DNA of 64,000 nucleotides, taken from the NCBI GenBank assembly GCA_958496175.1, contig OY292280.1:11532001-11596000 (forward strand), in the 5' to 3' direction. Shown in pieces: positions 22,921-34,199 of this stretch (position 1 is its first letter; each line of letters starts with the position of its first letter). The notes under the pieces are model-generated. The model searched no databases. It worked only from the letters and a program-made list of their open reading frames with translations, and was not told the DNA's origin. Origin of the DNA: Sisyra terminalis (Eukaryota; Arthropoda; Insecta; Neuroptera; Sisyridae). Made by a program: the position numbers and the translations under genes.

Positions 22921-23880
22921 CTGTCTAAACCAGCCTAAAACTATTGATTGGGGCTAAATTTTTTGAATCAACTTTCATATTATGTATTCTATTTTATTTT
23001 TGGTTGTTCCAATCCTTTTGGAAATGACAAAGGGATGAATTTAGTAGTGGCTAGAGTGGGTTTTCGTCGCCCGGGTTCAATCGATTTGCGCCCCCTTTTT
23101 TAATCATTAGCCAAGAAAATTTATTATAAGTCCATAAGCTTTTATGGAATTATCAATGTTAATATGCCGCCCCATTTTCATATGATCTTCGAATTGGAGA
23201 ATTTTCAAGGATTATTAATTTGATATTCAAAGAAATCAAAAAGGGGTAGGTATGAAGGTGTCAGTAATTTAAGTCCTAGGTGTTAATTGGTTATTTTATT
23301 TTTATTTTTTCAAAAGAGAGAACTATTAGAATTATTAGAGAAATATTAAAATTGAATTAACAAAAATATCGCGAATTAAATTAAAAACAAAGTCGAAAAT
23401 GCAACGTTGCCAGATTATGGGTGTGCTAAGGTACACTTGAGCCAAACAAACTTTTTCAAATGGGACCGCGGATCCCCAGGGGTCCGCGGACCACAGGTTA
23501 GGAAACAATGGCCTAAAATTATTGATTGGGGCTAAATTTTTTGAATCAACTTTTTTATTAGGTATTCTATTTGATATTGGTTGTTCCAATCCTTTTGGAA
23601 ATGACAAAGGGATGAATTTAGCATTAGCTAGAGTGGGTTTTCGCCGCCCGGATTCAATCGATTTGCCGCCCCCTTTTTTAATCATTAGTCAAGAAAATTT
23701 ATTATAAGTCCATAAGCTTTTATGGAATTATCGCCCCATTTTCATATGATCTTCAAATTGGAGAATTTTCAAGGATTATTAATTTGGTATTCAAAGTAAT
23801 CAAAAAAGTGCAGGTATGAAGGTGTCAGTAATTTAAGTCCTAGGTGTTAATTGGTTGTTTTATGTTTATTTTTTGAAAAA

Positions 23881-24019
23881 ACCGAATTGATTTTTGTAAA
23901 TGGCTGGGGAATGTAGTGAGGTTTGGTGTTTGAGTTCCATGGAGTTATGTTCAGTGCAATCATTTGGATTAGAGAGGAACGTGGATAAAAAGTGGGCCGA
24001 GTGTTTTATGTAGTATTTG
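23881..24019. other. Short non-coding spacer
   Basis: Sequence between the triplicated module and the GC-rich island. Nothing recognisable. Confidence 0.3.
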
Positions 24020-24690
24020 TGACGGTTTTTACCGGTTTCACGAGTGTACTAGAAAAGCAGAACGTTGGCGGTTTGGGGGTGAGACGAGGGGCAGAAAACG
24101 TGGCGGCGTAACGGGGCTCATCAGGACTCGTGTAAAAGGGGCGTGAGGCGACGCGCAGGTCCAAGCTTTCCCAGGCGGGGATTGCGTCTTTGGAGTCCTG
24201 GCGGCACGAGGATGAGCCCCACTCGGCGAAAGCTCAGCTCGCGAAAGCTCGAGCGGCTGCCATTAGGTTTTTTCCGAGACAAATTCATCCCCCATAAAGC
24301 TAGCGAGCTTTGGCCAAATGGGGAGCTTTTTATGGGCACACTTGTTGAGTGGCATCGAATGCGAGCTTGACAAAGCTTGACCTAGTCATCCATAGACGGC
24401 TTAAAAACACGACTTACCGTGCGCCAAAAAAATCACCCGTTCCCGGCAAAAAATTTCACAGCTTTTTGCCGCCGAGAAAACAATCAATTGGCCGCTCGTA
24501 ATTCACTCGGTTACATTCCGAAAAAATTCTCAACTGTTACATATCGAACCAACCGACCGACGCAACAAAAAAACCCTAATCGAATTAATTCCCAACGTTT
24601 ATTAATTCATTTATTACCAATTAATTGTCACGGGGGTGGTTTTCGGTTGGCACCACTGCAACCAGTGCTGCCCTAAATAAAAAACGGAAA
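24020..24690. promoter_or_regulatory. GC- and CpG-rich unique island
   Basis: Much richer in G/C and CpG than its surroundings and single copy in the window. Open frames exist on both strands (24121-24370, 24419-24676), as expected from GC content, with no recognised domain. It could be a promoter or conserved enhancer upstream of the gene starting near 34 kb, or an exon of an unseen transcript. I see no clear initiator or splice pair. Confidence 0.35.
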
Positions 24691-25029
24691 AAAACATACT
24701 TTCTTAAATTCTTAACAAATTTGCTTAAGATTATACGAGTGGATCTGTGAAAAGTTTATCTTTTTCCTGACACCCTAATAAATGTAAACAGAAGAAAAAT
24801 ACGATATTAACATCGTAATTTAGGAATAACCTTTCACTATTTTAAGCTCTAAAGGTGGGACAACAAAGGCAAAAGCTCTTAAGCCTTTAAGCTCTAAAGG
24901 ACAACAGAGGTAGGCAAATATTTTAAATAATAGATAACAAAATTCAGATCTCAGCTTTTATTAAATTAGAAGATCATTCAGGTTGTTTAAGATCGGCTTT
25001 TTTTTTTTTGTTAAATATTTAAAAAAGGA

Positions 25030-25185
25030 AGAATAGAGGAAACCGGGTACAAAAGTACCAATTTGTACTTTTACCTTGATTTCTGGCTGGGTGTTATTAT
25101 TAATGAATATATTATAATATATGAATTATTAAATGAATATAACCACACATAAATTTAGTTTATGTTGACGAAAAATTTAAAAAAA
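25030..25185 (-). mobile_element. Truncated element D end, copy 1
   Basis: Begins with the terminal sequence of D (CCGGGTACAAAAGTACC) and continues through GGCTGGGTGTTATTATT to AGTTTATGTT, where D similarity stops and GACGAAAA follows. A second truncated copy at 25570 breaks at exactly the same base. Confidence 0.65.
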
Positions 25186-25565
25186 CGGTGTATGCACTTG
25201 AGAAGTTATATTTCTTTGGTATAGTTAAATAGATTATAGCATTCCCCTGCCGTAATCTTTTCCGGTAATGCTTGAACTGGACACCAGTTATTAGAAGTTT
25301 GTGATAAGTAAAATATGATACAATTACAAGTAGAATTTTCATTTAATATCAAATTCATAAAAAGCAAATGTAAGACAAAGACTATATAGTTGTAAGCACA
25401 GCCATGTGAGTGGAATACCAACATAATAATTATTGTCTCAAATTTGAGCTATCATGTCATTAGTTTCAATTGTCATTTCAAATTCATTCATTTGCATATT
25501 TCTGTCATTTGTCAGTTGCGTCACTGTTAGATTGGGAATATTCTTCAGAGAAAGACTAAATTGGT
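25154..25565 (-). repeat. Long repeat E, inverted copy
   Basis: Reverse complement of the 10302-10730 segment: it begins TGCACTTGAGAAGTTATA and contains the complement of CAGTGACGCAACTGACAAAT near 25510. It lies directly beside a D end, as in the copy at 9398-10730. Confidence 0.7.
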
Positions 25566-25569
25566 TATT

Positions 25570-25690
25570 TATAAGGGAGAGCGGGTACAAAAGTAACATT
25601 TTGTACTTTTCCCTTGATTTCAGGCTGGGTGTTATTATTGCCATTAAATGAATATAACCACACATAAATTTAGTTTATGTTGACGAAAAT
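25570..25690 (-). mobile_element. Truncated element D end, copy 2
   Basis: GGGAGAGCGGGTACAAAAGT at 25575 opens a second D end, again broken after AGTTTATGTT and followed by GACGAAAA. The 544-bp spacing of the two ends suggests tandem duplication of a D-E unit. Confidence 0.65.
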
Positions 25691-25985
25691 GTCCAATACG
25701 TTTAAGGGTGGCTACGACGGGGTGCCATTCACAATTATAATAAAACAAGTGAGGCTGTGTATCATTAGTAAGTAGTTGGTCCTGGCCCATTCAATATCAA
25801 CGACCGGAAAAATCATTGATATCTAAAGTTTCATATTTTCCATATCTGTACTAGAGTGCATGCTACGTTTTGTTTCTAACTATAACTTCTTAATGAGGGC
25901 TACCGAAAACTAAGGGTGAAAACAACGAAAATTCTACTCAATTGTAAAATTTCGCAAAAATTCTGGCTTCCTCATATCAAAATTA
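25684..25985 (-). repeat. Repeat I (about 300 bp), inverted copy of 59283-59583
   Basis: Shares GACGAAAATGTCCAATA, CGACGGGGTGCCATTCACAA and TCAACGACCGGAAAAATCAT with the reverse complement of 59283-59583 at high identity. In both places it lies near a D end. It has no recognised protein. Confidence 0.8.
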
Positions 25986-25999
25986 TCAGTGCTTTTACA

Positions 26000-26149
26000 A
26001 CCGCGTTTAAGCTCACCATACTGTTCAATAATAGTTGACTTTCCAGGTACAGAGTCCCCATACTTATCAAGTCACTGTTTGGCTTCAACAGTATTTTTCC
26101 CCATCAAAAATAAGTGTTTAATCAATTCACGAAATTCTTTTCTATTCAT
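26000..26149 (-). pseudogene. mariner-family transposase, N-terminal fragment
   Basis: Read on the - strand from ATG at 26149, the 50-codon frame begins MNRKEFRELIKHLFLMGKNT and continues with LDKYGDSVPGKSTI and then ELKRG. This is the N-terminal helix-turn-helix region of a mariner transposase as I know the family, which binds the element's terminal repeats. The frame is broken: TGA stands at codon 26 where the family usually has Trp (KQ-stop-LDK), and one residue is missing before YGDS. After ELKRG similarity stops and repeat I follows, so the linker and the catalytic domain (DD34D in this family) are absent. The element is dead. Its own terminal repeats were not identified. Confidence 0.8.
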
Positions 26150-27178
26150 GGTCTTTAAAAATTTCTAACTGGTCTCTAAAATGACTGTTACGTCTAAACT
26201 AAGAAGGAGAATACCATAAAATTTTGGCGTTTTTTTTTAAAGGTTGGTACTAACTGAAAATCACGTGGGTATGTAGACAATGTTACCATATGTGTGCCAG
26301 ACCGGGGACTAATTGAGTGACCTGATATTGTCGAGAAAAACATATCTAAATAATTTACGATTACCTCAATATTTCTGTCTTTGTATTTTTCCTGATGGCA
26401 GATTAATTTCCCCGCGTGGTTGAATTCGTCTCTCTCAACATGGTTCTTTAAATTGGGGTAGTCCATTCGTCGTTTTAATAAGGACAAAGTCACAATTCAT
26501 ATTCTTCCTCTTTTCCTGGGACCTTCCAGTGTGAATCCTCAACATCAAGTGTGAATCCTTTTCCTTTAGTGTTTGATGATATTCCCCACGTTTGTCATAT
26601 ACATTGTTATAAGTGCTTAGTTCCTTCAGGAACTTCTACAGCGTCTCGTGATTATCTCCACTCCCGAATTGGGACTGTAATTAATTCCATTTTGATTAAT
26701 TGTATGCGACGCGCTTCGTAAAAAATGTGAAGCAACGCAAAACGCATCGTTTTCTATTTGAATAATTGATTAATTTGCATAAAAAATTCATCGAAACAAT
26801 GGCTGAGTTGTTCAGCCAGCGAAAGATAGTGATCAGCATATTAAAATATCGTTCGTGCTCACTTTCAAGCTAATGGCATATTATTTTAATTACAATGATT
26901 ATATGAACTTCATTAACCAAATACTTCATGTTGTTGGACTTCAATGTCTGTTTATCGTTCATTCATGCCTTCAGACCACACATTTCCCACATACTTCAAC
27001 CGAATTTCCAAAAATCCCAAAAAAAAAAAAATTCACAAGCTTCTAAATTTTGGGCCAAAGCACTGCGCCTGCGTGCTCCATAAGCCCAGTATTAAATCAG
27101 AGACATCCCCCTCCAATTAATTGAATCATCCCTCCCACCCCATTCATTATTTAGTTGACCTCTTATGGACAATAAAAG
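26150..27178. other. Non-coding flank with a segment shared with 43680
   Basis: Part upstream of the mariner fragment may be its 5' region. CCGCGTGGTTGAATTCGTC at about 26412 recurs at about 43692 beside a B2 copy, so it belongs to an unrecognised repeat. The frame at 26194-26493 (-) spans this repeat and I do not call it a gene. 26640-27170 is unique. Confidence 0.4.
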
Positions 27179-27400
27179 GCTCATGTGTACTTTAGCACAC
27201 CCACAATCTGGCAACGTTGCATTTTCGACTTTGTTTTTAATTTAATTTGCGATTAAATCGGTCCATAATGAAAATTTTGCCACAAAAGAGAAAACTATAC
27301 CATATTAGAATTGAATAAACAAAAATATCGCAAATTAAATTAAAAACAAAGTCGAAAATGCAACGTTGCCAGATTGTGGGTGTGCTAAAATACACTTGAG
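27179..27400. mobile_element. Free-type B MITE with 8-bp target duplication
   Basis: GGCTCATGTGTACTTTAGCA to ATACACTTGAGCC, with palindromic arms. Flanks CAATAAAA and CAGTAAAA form an 8-bp duplication with one mismatch. Confidence 0.9.
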
Positions 27401-27597
27401 CCCAGTAAAATTGGTATGGTTTACCATAGAAGCGTATGGTATATTCAAAAAAGTTACCCACAAGAAAGCACTGACTTGCAAAAAAGGGAAGAAAGTGGGA
27501 AGCCGATGACATTCAATTTCTTATAAGATAAGATGAAAACTTGACACCGAATTTTCTTTTGAATATTTTAAATTTTTACGCTTATATCAGCTATCGG

Positions 27598-27828
27598 TAC
27601 AAGTCCCTTTTAGAACAATCAAATCTGGCAACGTTGCATTATCTACGCTATTTTTTTATTCTATTCACGATTTTTTTGTTAATTTTGCTAATTTTCAATG
27701 CTAATATGGTACTAATTGTTCAATTGTGACGAAATTTTTCATTATGAGCCGATTTATTCGCGAATTAAATTACAAACCAAACAGAAAATGCAACGTTGTC
27801 TGATTTGACTGTTCTAAAGGTGGTTAGA
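27598..27828. mobile_element. B2 MITE
   Basis: A relative of B with ends ACAAGTCCCTTTTAGAACAA and a degraded complement near 27820. ATCTGGCAACGTTGCATTAT and its mirror AATGCAACGTTGTCTGATTT are retained. Confidence 0.7.
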
Positions 27829-27844
27829 CCCCAACTATCTATAC

Positions 27845-28034
27845 CAGTGGTTCTCAAAATTTGGCTGGGGCCGCAAAACAGAACTGTGGAAATGCCATGT
27901 AACTGTACCAAATTTGGATTTTGGGATATGGTGAAAATAGATGTTGTATGTACATAAAATAAACCAACTTATAAGTAGGAATATATTCAATAATAGACAT
28001 CATTTAAGCAAATAAGTTTTTTTCCGCTGACTGA
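27845..28034. mobile_element. hAT-like left end
   Basis: CAGTGGTTCTCAAAATTTGG near 27845 is a typical hAT-type MITE end, followed by GGGGCCGC. GGGGGCCGCATT occurs again at 28551 beyond a G element, which may be the interrupted remainder. A matching right end is not seen. Confidence 0.45.
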
Positions 28035-28462
28035 ACAGTTATACTGTTTATGCAATATATAAAATATATTGTTGTCCAATGTATGTTGTATAATTTTATA
28101 TAATAATATATAAAAGTCATATCATTAACATAATTTTGAACAGAAGTTCAAACAAAAATATTTGTAACGTATTGCCCAGATACGTATTTCGATTGCCAAA
28201 CAAACTTTCTCAGTGGTCATCAAGTAGTTTGGATCGCTCCGTTATTGCTTTGTGATGATACATGTAGAGTAATCCCAACTACTTGATTACTATTGAGGAA
28301 GCTTGCTGGGCAATCGAAATACGTATCTGGGCAATACGTCACAAATATTTTTGTTTGAACTTCTGTTCAAAATAATGATTATGATATGATTTTTATATAT
28401 TATTTTATTAAATTATACTTCATTCATTGGACCACAATATATTTTATATATTGCATAAATGA
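28035..28462. mobile_element. Family G foldback with hammerhead-like motifs
   Basis: Outer arms built on TATGCAATATATAAAATATA and its mirror. The inner arms share CAAACAAAAATATTTG and GCCCAGATACGTATTTCG. The + strand right arm reads TTGAGGAAGCTTGC...GCAATCGAAATACG (28293-28324), a degraded hammerhead-like core (CTGAGGA has become TTGAGGA). The same architecture occurs at 51351-51790. Confidence 0.8.
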
Positions 28463-28873
28463 TCATTTAAGCACTTTTAAATATGAACAATTTATAAATT
28501 ATTTTTTTTGAATACTTACTATGAAAAGTTTTTTTGGTGGAATTTTTGTTGGGGGCCGCATTAAATTCTTTGATGGCCAGATACAAAAAGCATAAAATTC
28601 AAATTGATCTTTGTTACTATAGAATTTCTTTAAAAGTTCCACGTAAAAATATCAATTCTGGAATTGAATCAGGAAATATCAACGTTAGTATATCCATAAA
28701 CTTTAGTATATCCATTACGGTTCCTAATCAATTCCCTGAATGACAATTTTTCCGCAAAACTTTTTCCTCAATTTTTCAATATTTCAAAGGTTTTTTCACT
28801 CAACTTATATAGAAAGTTATTGTAATATCAAATTAACAAGTTCTACATCTTTTTTTTCATATATGTATTTACA
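28463..28873. other. AT-rich non-coding sequence
   Basis: Includes the short frame 28534-28743 that starts at the GGGGGCCGC repeat. No recognisable domain. Confidence 0.35.
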
Positions 28874-29629
28874 TTAGGGTGATTCAAAAAAAAAAAAAAA
28901 AAATATTTTTTCTTGCAAACAGGCTGAAAAGTTTTGTTTTGACGTTAAAAGACACCAGTTAAAATTTCAGCTATTAATATTAGTATTATGGTTGTTCTCT
29001 TCGCATTTTTTTATTTCCCAAAAGAATAACATGGGAAAAGTTAACGCTCTACAAACGCTCTACAAAAAAGGACTAATAATATTTTTGGATTAGTCCATGT
29101 GTTCAAAAGTTATTCAAGATCAAAGTTCAATTCTTTAAAAATTTGATCGAATTTTGTATATTATACCAAATCGTTGGTTTCAGTGTTAAAATAGGGGTCA
29201 AATTTTTTGTCAAACATGAATTTGATTTGTGAGAGATGTCAAAAAATGATTTTTTTTATTAAATTTTTATAATTAGTTTGTTTTGATCAAATGTTTAAAG
29301 AATTGAACTTTAATCTTGAATAACTTTTGAACACATGGACTAATCCAAAAATGTTCTCAGTCCTTTTTTGTAGAGCGTTTAATTCTCTATAAAGATCATA
29401 GAAGAGATTTATTATTTAAATAGTCGTTTGAACAGTATAAAAATCAGAAGAAGTAAAAATAACTTTTCTTATGTTATTCTTATGGGAAATAAAAAGGATA
29501 ACCTTAAAGAAGACAACCTTAATATTAATATTAAGAGCTGAAATTTTAACTGATGTCTTTTTACGTTAAAACAAAACTTTTCAGCCTGTTTACAAGAAAA
29601 AAAAATTTTTTTTTTTTGAATCACCCTAA
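28874..29629. mobile_element. Family A foldback, complete ends
   Basis: TTAGGGTGATTC at the left and GAATCACCCTAA at the right are perfect inverted ends. Flanks TTTACA and TCTACA suggest a 6-bp target duplication with one mismatch. The interior contains TGCAAACAGGCTGAAAAGTT and its mirror, and the core AAACGCTCTACAAAAAAGG near 29051 (partly duplicated) mirrored at 29366. No coding capacity. Confidence 0.85.
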
Positions 29630-29984
29630 TCTACATCTTTATCTTAAACTTATATCAATAACATTTAATGCTCATTAAAGCTTTATACTTTTAAAAAAAG
29701 CTCATTTAGGGAATAAGATTAGAGAAAATGACAAGCAATAACTTACCATATGTTTATGGTTAAATATATTTTTGATTTATCAGTGAGGTATGGTAAAGAG
29801 GACTCTTGTATTACTTTTTATAACCCCAAAATCAATTCGGAATTTTTATTTCTCTTTAACTGGCATTTTACTTCAATGAATTTGGTCTTCACTATGCATA
29901 TGTTGAAGATAGAATCTCCAAAATTTGTGGTATTTTTGGCCCATTGAGAAAGCATTGGTTATATATAACATAAGTACTTTATAC
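29630..29984. other. AT-rich non-coding sequence
   Basis: Short open frames on both strands (29750-29947, 29873-30085), none recognised. Confidence 0.3.
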
Positions 29985-30450
29985 TGAAGCTCTGCAGTAT
30001 TAAGAAATGGAAAAAACTGTTCCGCGCATGCGGATATAGTGAAACGTTTGTGTAGTAAGTTGTTCCGGAAAATTTTGACAGCCAAATCATTTAATTTCTA
30101 ATAAAAACTGTGAATTTTCTGCCCTTATTTTTCAAGTGAAGGGTGTAACAAGCCGGCATTTGTTTTCATTGAAAATGTAGAGCAATCCAAAACAAACGAA
30201 GTATTTACAATATAAGTTTTCTATGTTGAAGCTTTGTAAACAAATGCGAGAAACTGTGGCGCGCATGCGTATATGGTACAACGTTTGTGTAGTAAGTTGT
30301 TTCGGAAAATTTTGACATCCTAATCATTTGATTTCTAATAGAAGTTGTGTATAACTTTAATTTTCATCCCTTATTTGTCAAGTGAAGGGTGTAACTAACC
30401 GGCATTTGTTTCACGTGAAATTGCAGAACTATCCAAAACAAATGAATTAG
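29985..30450 (+). repeat. Tandem duplication, period about 237 bp
   Basis: GCGCATGCGGATATAGTGAAACG near 30024 and GCGCATGCGTATATGGTACAACG near 30261 open two diverged copies that share CGTTTGTGTAGTAAGTTGTT and CAAGTGAAGGGTGTAAC. No function seen. Confidence 0.75.
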
Positions 30451-30760
30451 AACGGAGTGGCGACTAATTGGAGTTGATTGGCGTTGCGATATTTTTGACA
30501 GAATTTTGCGGTAATCATTTCCTGAATGATCAGAAATCGATCAATTGATTGATACAAAGTATCGGCAACAAAATCGGAACGAAAGTGAAACTAAATATAA
30601 TCCATATTGTTATCTCCAGTATTGGTGCTCCATAAGGTCTAAGGTATACGATTTATTTCTTGAATTTTCTGTTCAGTTATTGACACTATTATCTAATGAG
30701 AACTTAAAGTTAAAGCAGTATAAATTCTTTTGGGGACTTTGAAATAATCAAAGGAAAATT
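30451..30760. other. Non-coding spacer
   Basis: Nothing recognisable apart from one short frame without similarity (30545-30742). Confidence 0.3.
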
Positions 30761-30769
30761 GTTTTTTTT

Positions 30770-33700
30770 TGATAAATTTTTCACCAAAAAGGTAATCAAA
30801 GAAACCAACCACTGAATGTTTATATTGAAACCAATGAAAAAAAAAATCAATAATACTAAATCGGTGGCTTGATTCTAAATTTTGTGTATTTTTTTCCAAA
30901 TATAGGGTTGTTTATATCAAAAGTTTCAAATTTGGTAAATCTTTAACTCTACAATGTCCAATGTCTAATAACAAACAAAAATAGGTAGAATACCAGTCAT
31001 AGAATTATACCTGTAGAAGAAGCTTGAAACAAGTTTACCAAGAGAAATCAATGGAAAAAAAATCAATAATACTAAATCAGTGGCTTAATTCTAAATTTTG
31101 TGTATTTTTTTTTTCAAATTTAGGGTTGTTTAAACCAAAAGTTTCAAATTTGGTTAATCTTTAACTCTACATTGTCCAAAGTCTAATAACAAAAAAAAAG
31201 TAGGTAGAATACCAGTCATAGAATTATACCTGTAGAAGAGGCTTGAAAAAAGTTTACCAAGGGTAGTTTTTGAGGCCATTACTATTGAAAACTTATTAAA
31301 ATTTTGAAGTTGGCAAGTATGAAAGATTGTTAAGGGAAGTATAAGGGTAGTAAAGTTTTTTTGTGCTTTAAAATTACTGGATTAATATAAGTAAGGTGAC
31401 ATTTTTTGACTTGAGTAATTAGTTAAAAATTTATTTCATTTTCAAGTTGGCTCTAAGCTAACAATTTTTGGGAAAGACAAAGAACCCCAAAGTTAAATTA
31501 AGCATAAACTGTAGCCAAAATTTTCCAAAGTTGAAATATAAAGAATCAGTAGTTATAAAAGATGTGCTATAAGTGATTTTGGAGATTTTTGGAAATATAT
31601 AAAAAATTTTGAACTTGGCAAGTATCAATAATTGTTAAGGGAAGTATAAGGGTAGTAATGTTTTTTTCCGCTTTAAAATTACTGAATTAACATAAGTAAA
31701 GTGAAATTTTTTGACTTGAGTAATTAGTTAAAAAATTATTTTCGTGAAAGACAAAGAACCCCAAAGTTAAATTAAGCATTAACTCTAGCCAAAATTTTCC
31801 AAAGTTGAAATATAAAGAATCAGTAGTTATAAATGATGTGCTATAAGTGATTTTGGAGATTTTTGGAGACATTTTTGGATAGGGGTAGTTATAGATGGTA
31901 GTATAAGGGTTGTAATCGATTAAAAATTTATTTCATTTTCCAGTTAGCACTAGGGTAGCGACTTTCGTGAAAGACAAAGATCCTCAAAATTAAATTAAGC
32001 TTTAACTCTAACGAAAATTTTCCAAAACTGAAATAATAAAGAAACAGTGGTTAGAATTTGGAAATTTTGGTACTCCGTACTAGGCATAGAAAAAGTATTC
32101 ATTTCCGGTTTCCAGAAAGGGAGGGTTGGGACTTCCTCTATGAAATAAAAGAATAGATGGATAAAGCAAGAAAACTGTAAATTTTTCGATAGTATAAAGC
32201 GTTTCAGTGGTGGTAAAGGAAAGTGATTTTCAAGATTTTTGGAGAAATTTTTGAATAGGGGTAGTTATATGGTAGTATAAGGGTTGTAATCGATTAAAAA
32301 TTTATTTCATTTTCCAGTTAGCACTAAGCTAACGATCCAAAGTTAAATTGAGCTTAATTCTTGCACAAATTTTCCAAAACTGAAATAGTAGAGAAACAGT
32401 AGTTTTAGTTTGGAAATTTTGGTATCTCATATTAGGTGTAGTAGAAAAAAAAAAGGAAAGGGGTGGAATTTCCTTCAAGAAAAATAGTGAAAAATGTTGA
32501 GAATTGACGAATAAAGCAAGAATGCTGTATTTTTTTTGTCCCTATAAGGGGTTCCAAGAGTTAATTCAAAAGCTCATTTGTAAACTTCAAAATTACTAAA
32601 GGAAAATTGTTTTTTTTTTTTTTTTTGATAAACTTTCAAGTAAAAATGCTGTGAAATACAGAGAGAGAGGGTTAGAAAGAGGGTTGGAGGACATTTTTGA
32701 AGACATTACTTTTGGTGACATAGCAAAATTTTGGAGGAAGGAATGGTTGTTATGGTAGTAGGGTTGAAATCGAATAAAATTTTATTTCATTTTCAAGTTG
32801 GCACTTAGCTAACGACTTTCCTTTTCATTAACCCTAGCGCAAATTTTCCAAAATTGAAATATAAAGAATCGGTAGCTAATAGGAAATTTTGGTATCCCAT
32901 ATTAGGTATAGTAAAAATTTATATTTCCGTTTTCCAGGAAGGGAGGGGTGGAATTTCCGTCATGAAAATAGTGAAGAATGTTAAGAATTGACGAATAAAG
33001 CAAGAATGCTGTATTTTTTTGTCCCTATAAGAGGTTCCAAGGGTTAATTAATGTAAACTTCAAAATTACTAAAGGAAAATTGTATTATTTTTTGATCAAA
33101 AAATTGGGTTTTTTTTTATAATCTTTCAACTAAAAATGGTGTGAAACACAAAGAAACCAATCGGTGCATGTTTATAAACATTGAAATTTTAGAAAGAGGG
33201 TTGGAGGAAATTTTTGAAGACATTACTTTTGGTGATTTATCAAAATTTTGGAGGTATGGATGGTTGTTATGGTAATATAAGGGTTGTAAGCGATTAAAAA
33301 TTTATTTCATTTTCAAGTTGGCACTTAGCTAACGACTTTCCTTTTCACTAAGCGAAGCCAAAATTTTCCACAACTGAAATAATAGAGAAATAGTAATTAG
33401 AATTTGGAAATTTTTGTATCCCGTACTAGGTATTGAAAAAGTATACATTTCCGGTTTCCAGGAAGGGAGGGGTGGGATTTCCTTCATGAAAATAGTGAAG
33501 AATGTTGAGAATTGACGAATAGAGCAAGAATGCTGTATTTTTTTTGTCGCTATAAGAGGTTCCAAGAGTTAATCAAAAAGCTCATTAGTAAACTTCAAAA
33601 TCACTAAAGGAAAATTGAGTTAGTTTTTGATTAAAAAATTGGATTAATTTTTGATAAATTTTCAACTGAAAATGCGTGAACGACAAAGAAACAAATCGGT

Positions 33701-34190
33701 GCATATTTATACACACAGAAGTTTTAAAAAGAGGGTTGGAGGACATTTTTGAAGACATTACTTTTGGTGATTTATCAAAATTTTGGAGGTATGGATAGTT
33801 GTTATGATAGTATAAGGGTTGTAAGCGATTAAAATTTTATTTCATTTTCAAGTTGGGACTTAGCTAACGACTTTCCTTCTCATTAACCGAAGCCAAAATT
33901 TTCCAAAACTGAAATAATTGAGAAATAGTAATGAGAATTTGGAAATTTTTGTATCCCGTACTAGGTATTGAAAAAGTATATATTTAAGGTTTCGTGGAAG
34001 AGAGGGGGGATTTTCTTTATGAAATAAGAGAATAGATGAATTAGGAAAGAAAATTGTATGTTTTGATAGTATAAAGGGTTGAAGTGATGGTAAAGGAAAG
34101 TGATTTTGGAGACTTTTTGAGATTTTTGGAGATTTTTGAAGAAATTTTTGGATAGGGGTAGTTATAGATGTGTTGTAATTGGTATGTTGA
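30770..34190 (+). repeat. Degenerate tandem repeat field upstream of the CpG-rich block
   Basis: Two copies of about 195 bp at 30830-31030 and 31050-31255 share AAAAAATCAATAATACTAAATC and ACCAGTCATAGAATTATACC. From 31290 to 34190 a larger unit recurs. Landmarks are GTAGTATAAGGGTTGTAA, TTTCATTTTCAAGTTGGCAC, CCAAAATTTTCCAAA and GGGAGGGGTGGAATTTCC. The last lies near 32117, 32459, 32939, 33463 and 33999, giving periods rising from about 340 to 535 bp. Copies are diverged and carry deletions. There is no coding potential. Confidence 0.8.
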
Positions 34191-34199
34191 GATATGGTA

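Larger units (their letters stand above)
22011..23880. repeat. Three tandem copies of a module, two carrying H and B insertions
   Basis: A module containing GGTTGTTCCAATCCTTTTGG occurs at about 22015-22440, 22930-23290 and 23515-23880. Each continues into GCCGCCCGG and TTTTTAATCA. Between the modules lie H elements, and inside H a B MITE. The second junction (23340-23440) keeps only the right half of B but the same B/H breakpoint. So H and B inserted first and the whole unit was duplicated later, followed by a deletion. Confidence 0.75.

Noticed and set aside
28874..29629. TTAGGG ends as telomeric sequence
   Set aside because: A single TTAGGGTG unit at the inverted ends of a mobile element, not a tandem telomere repeat.
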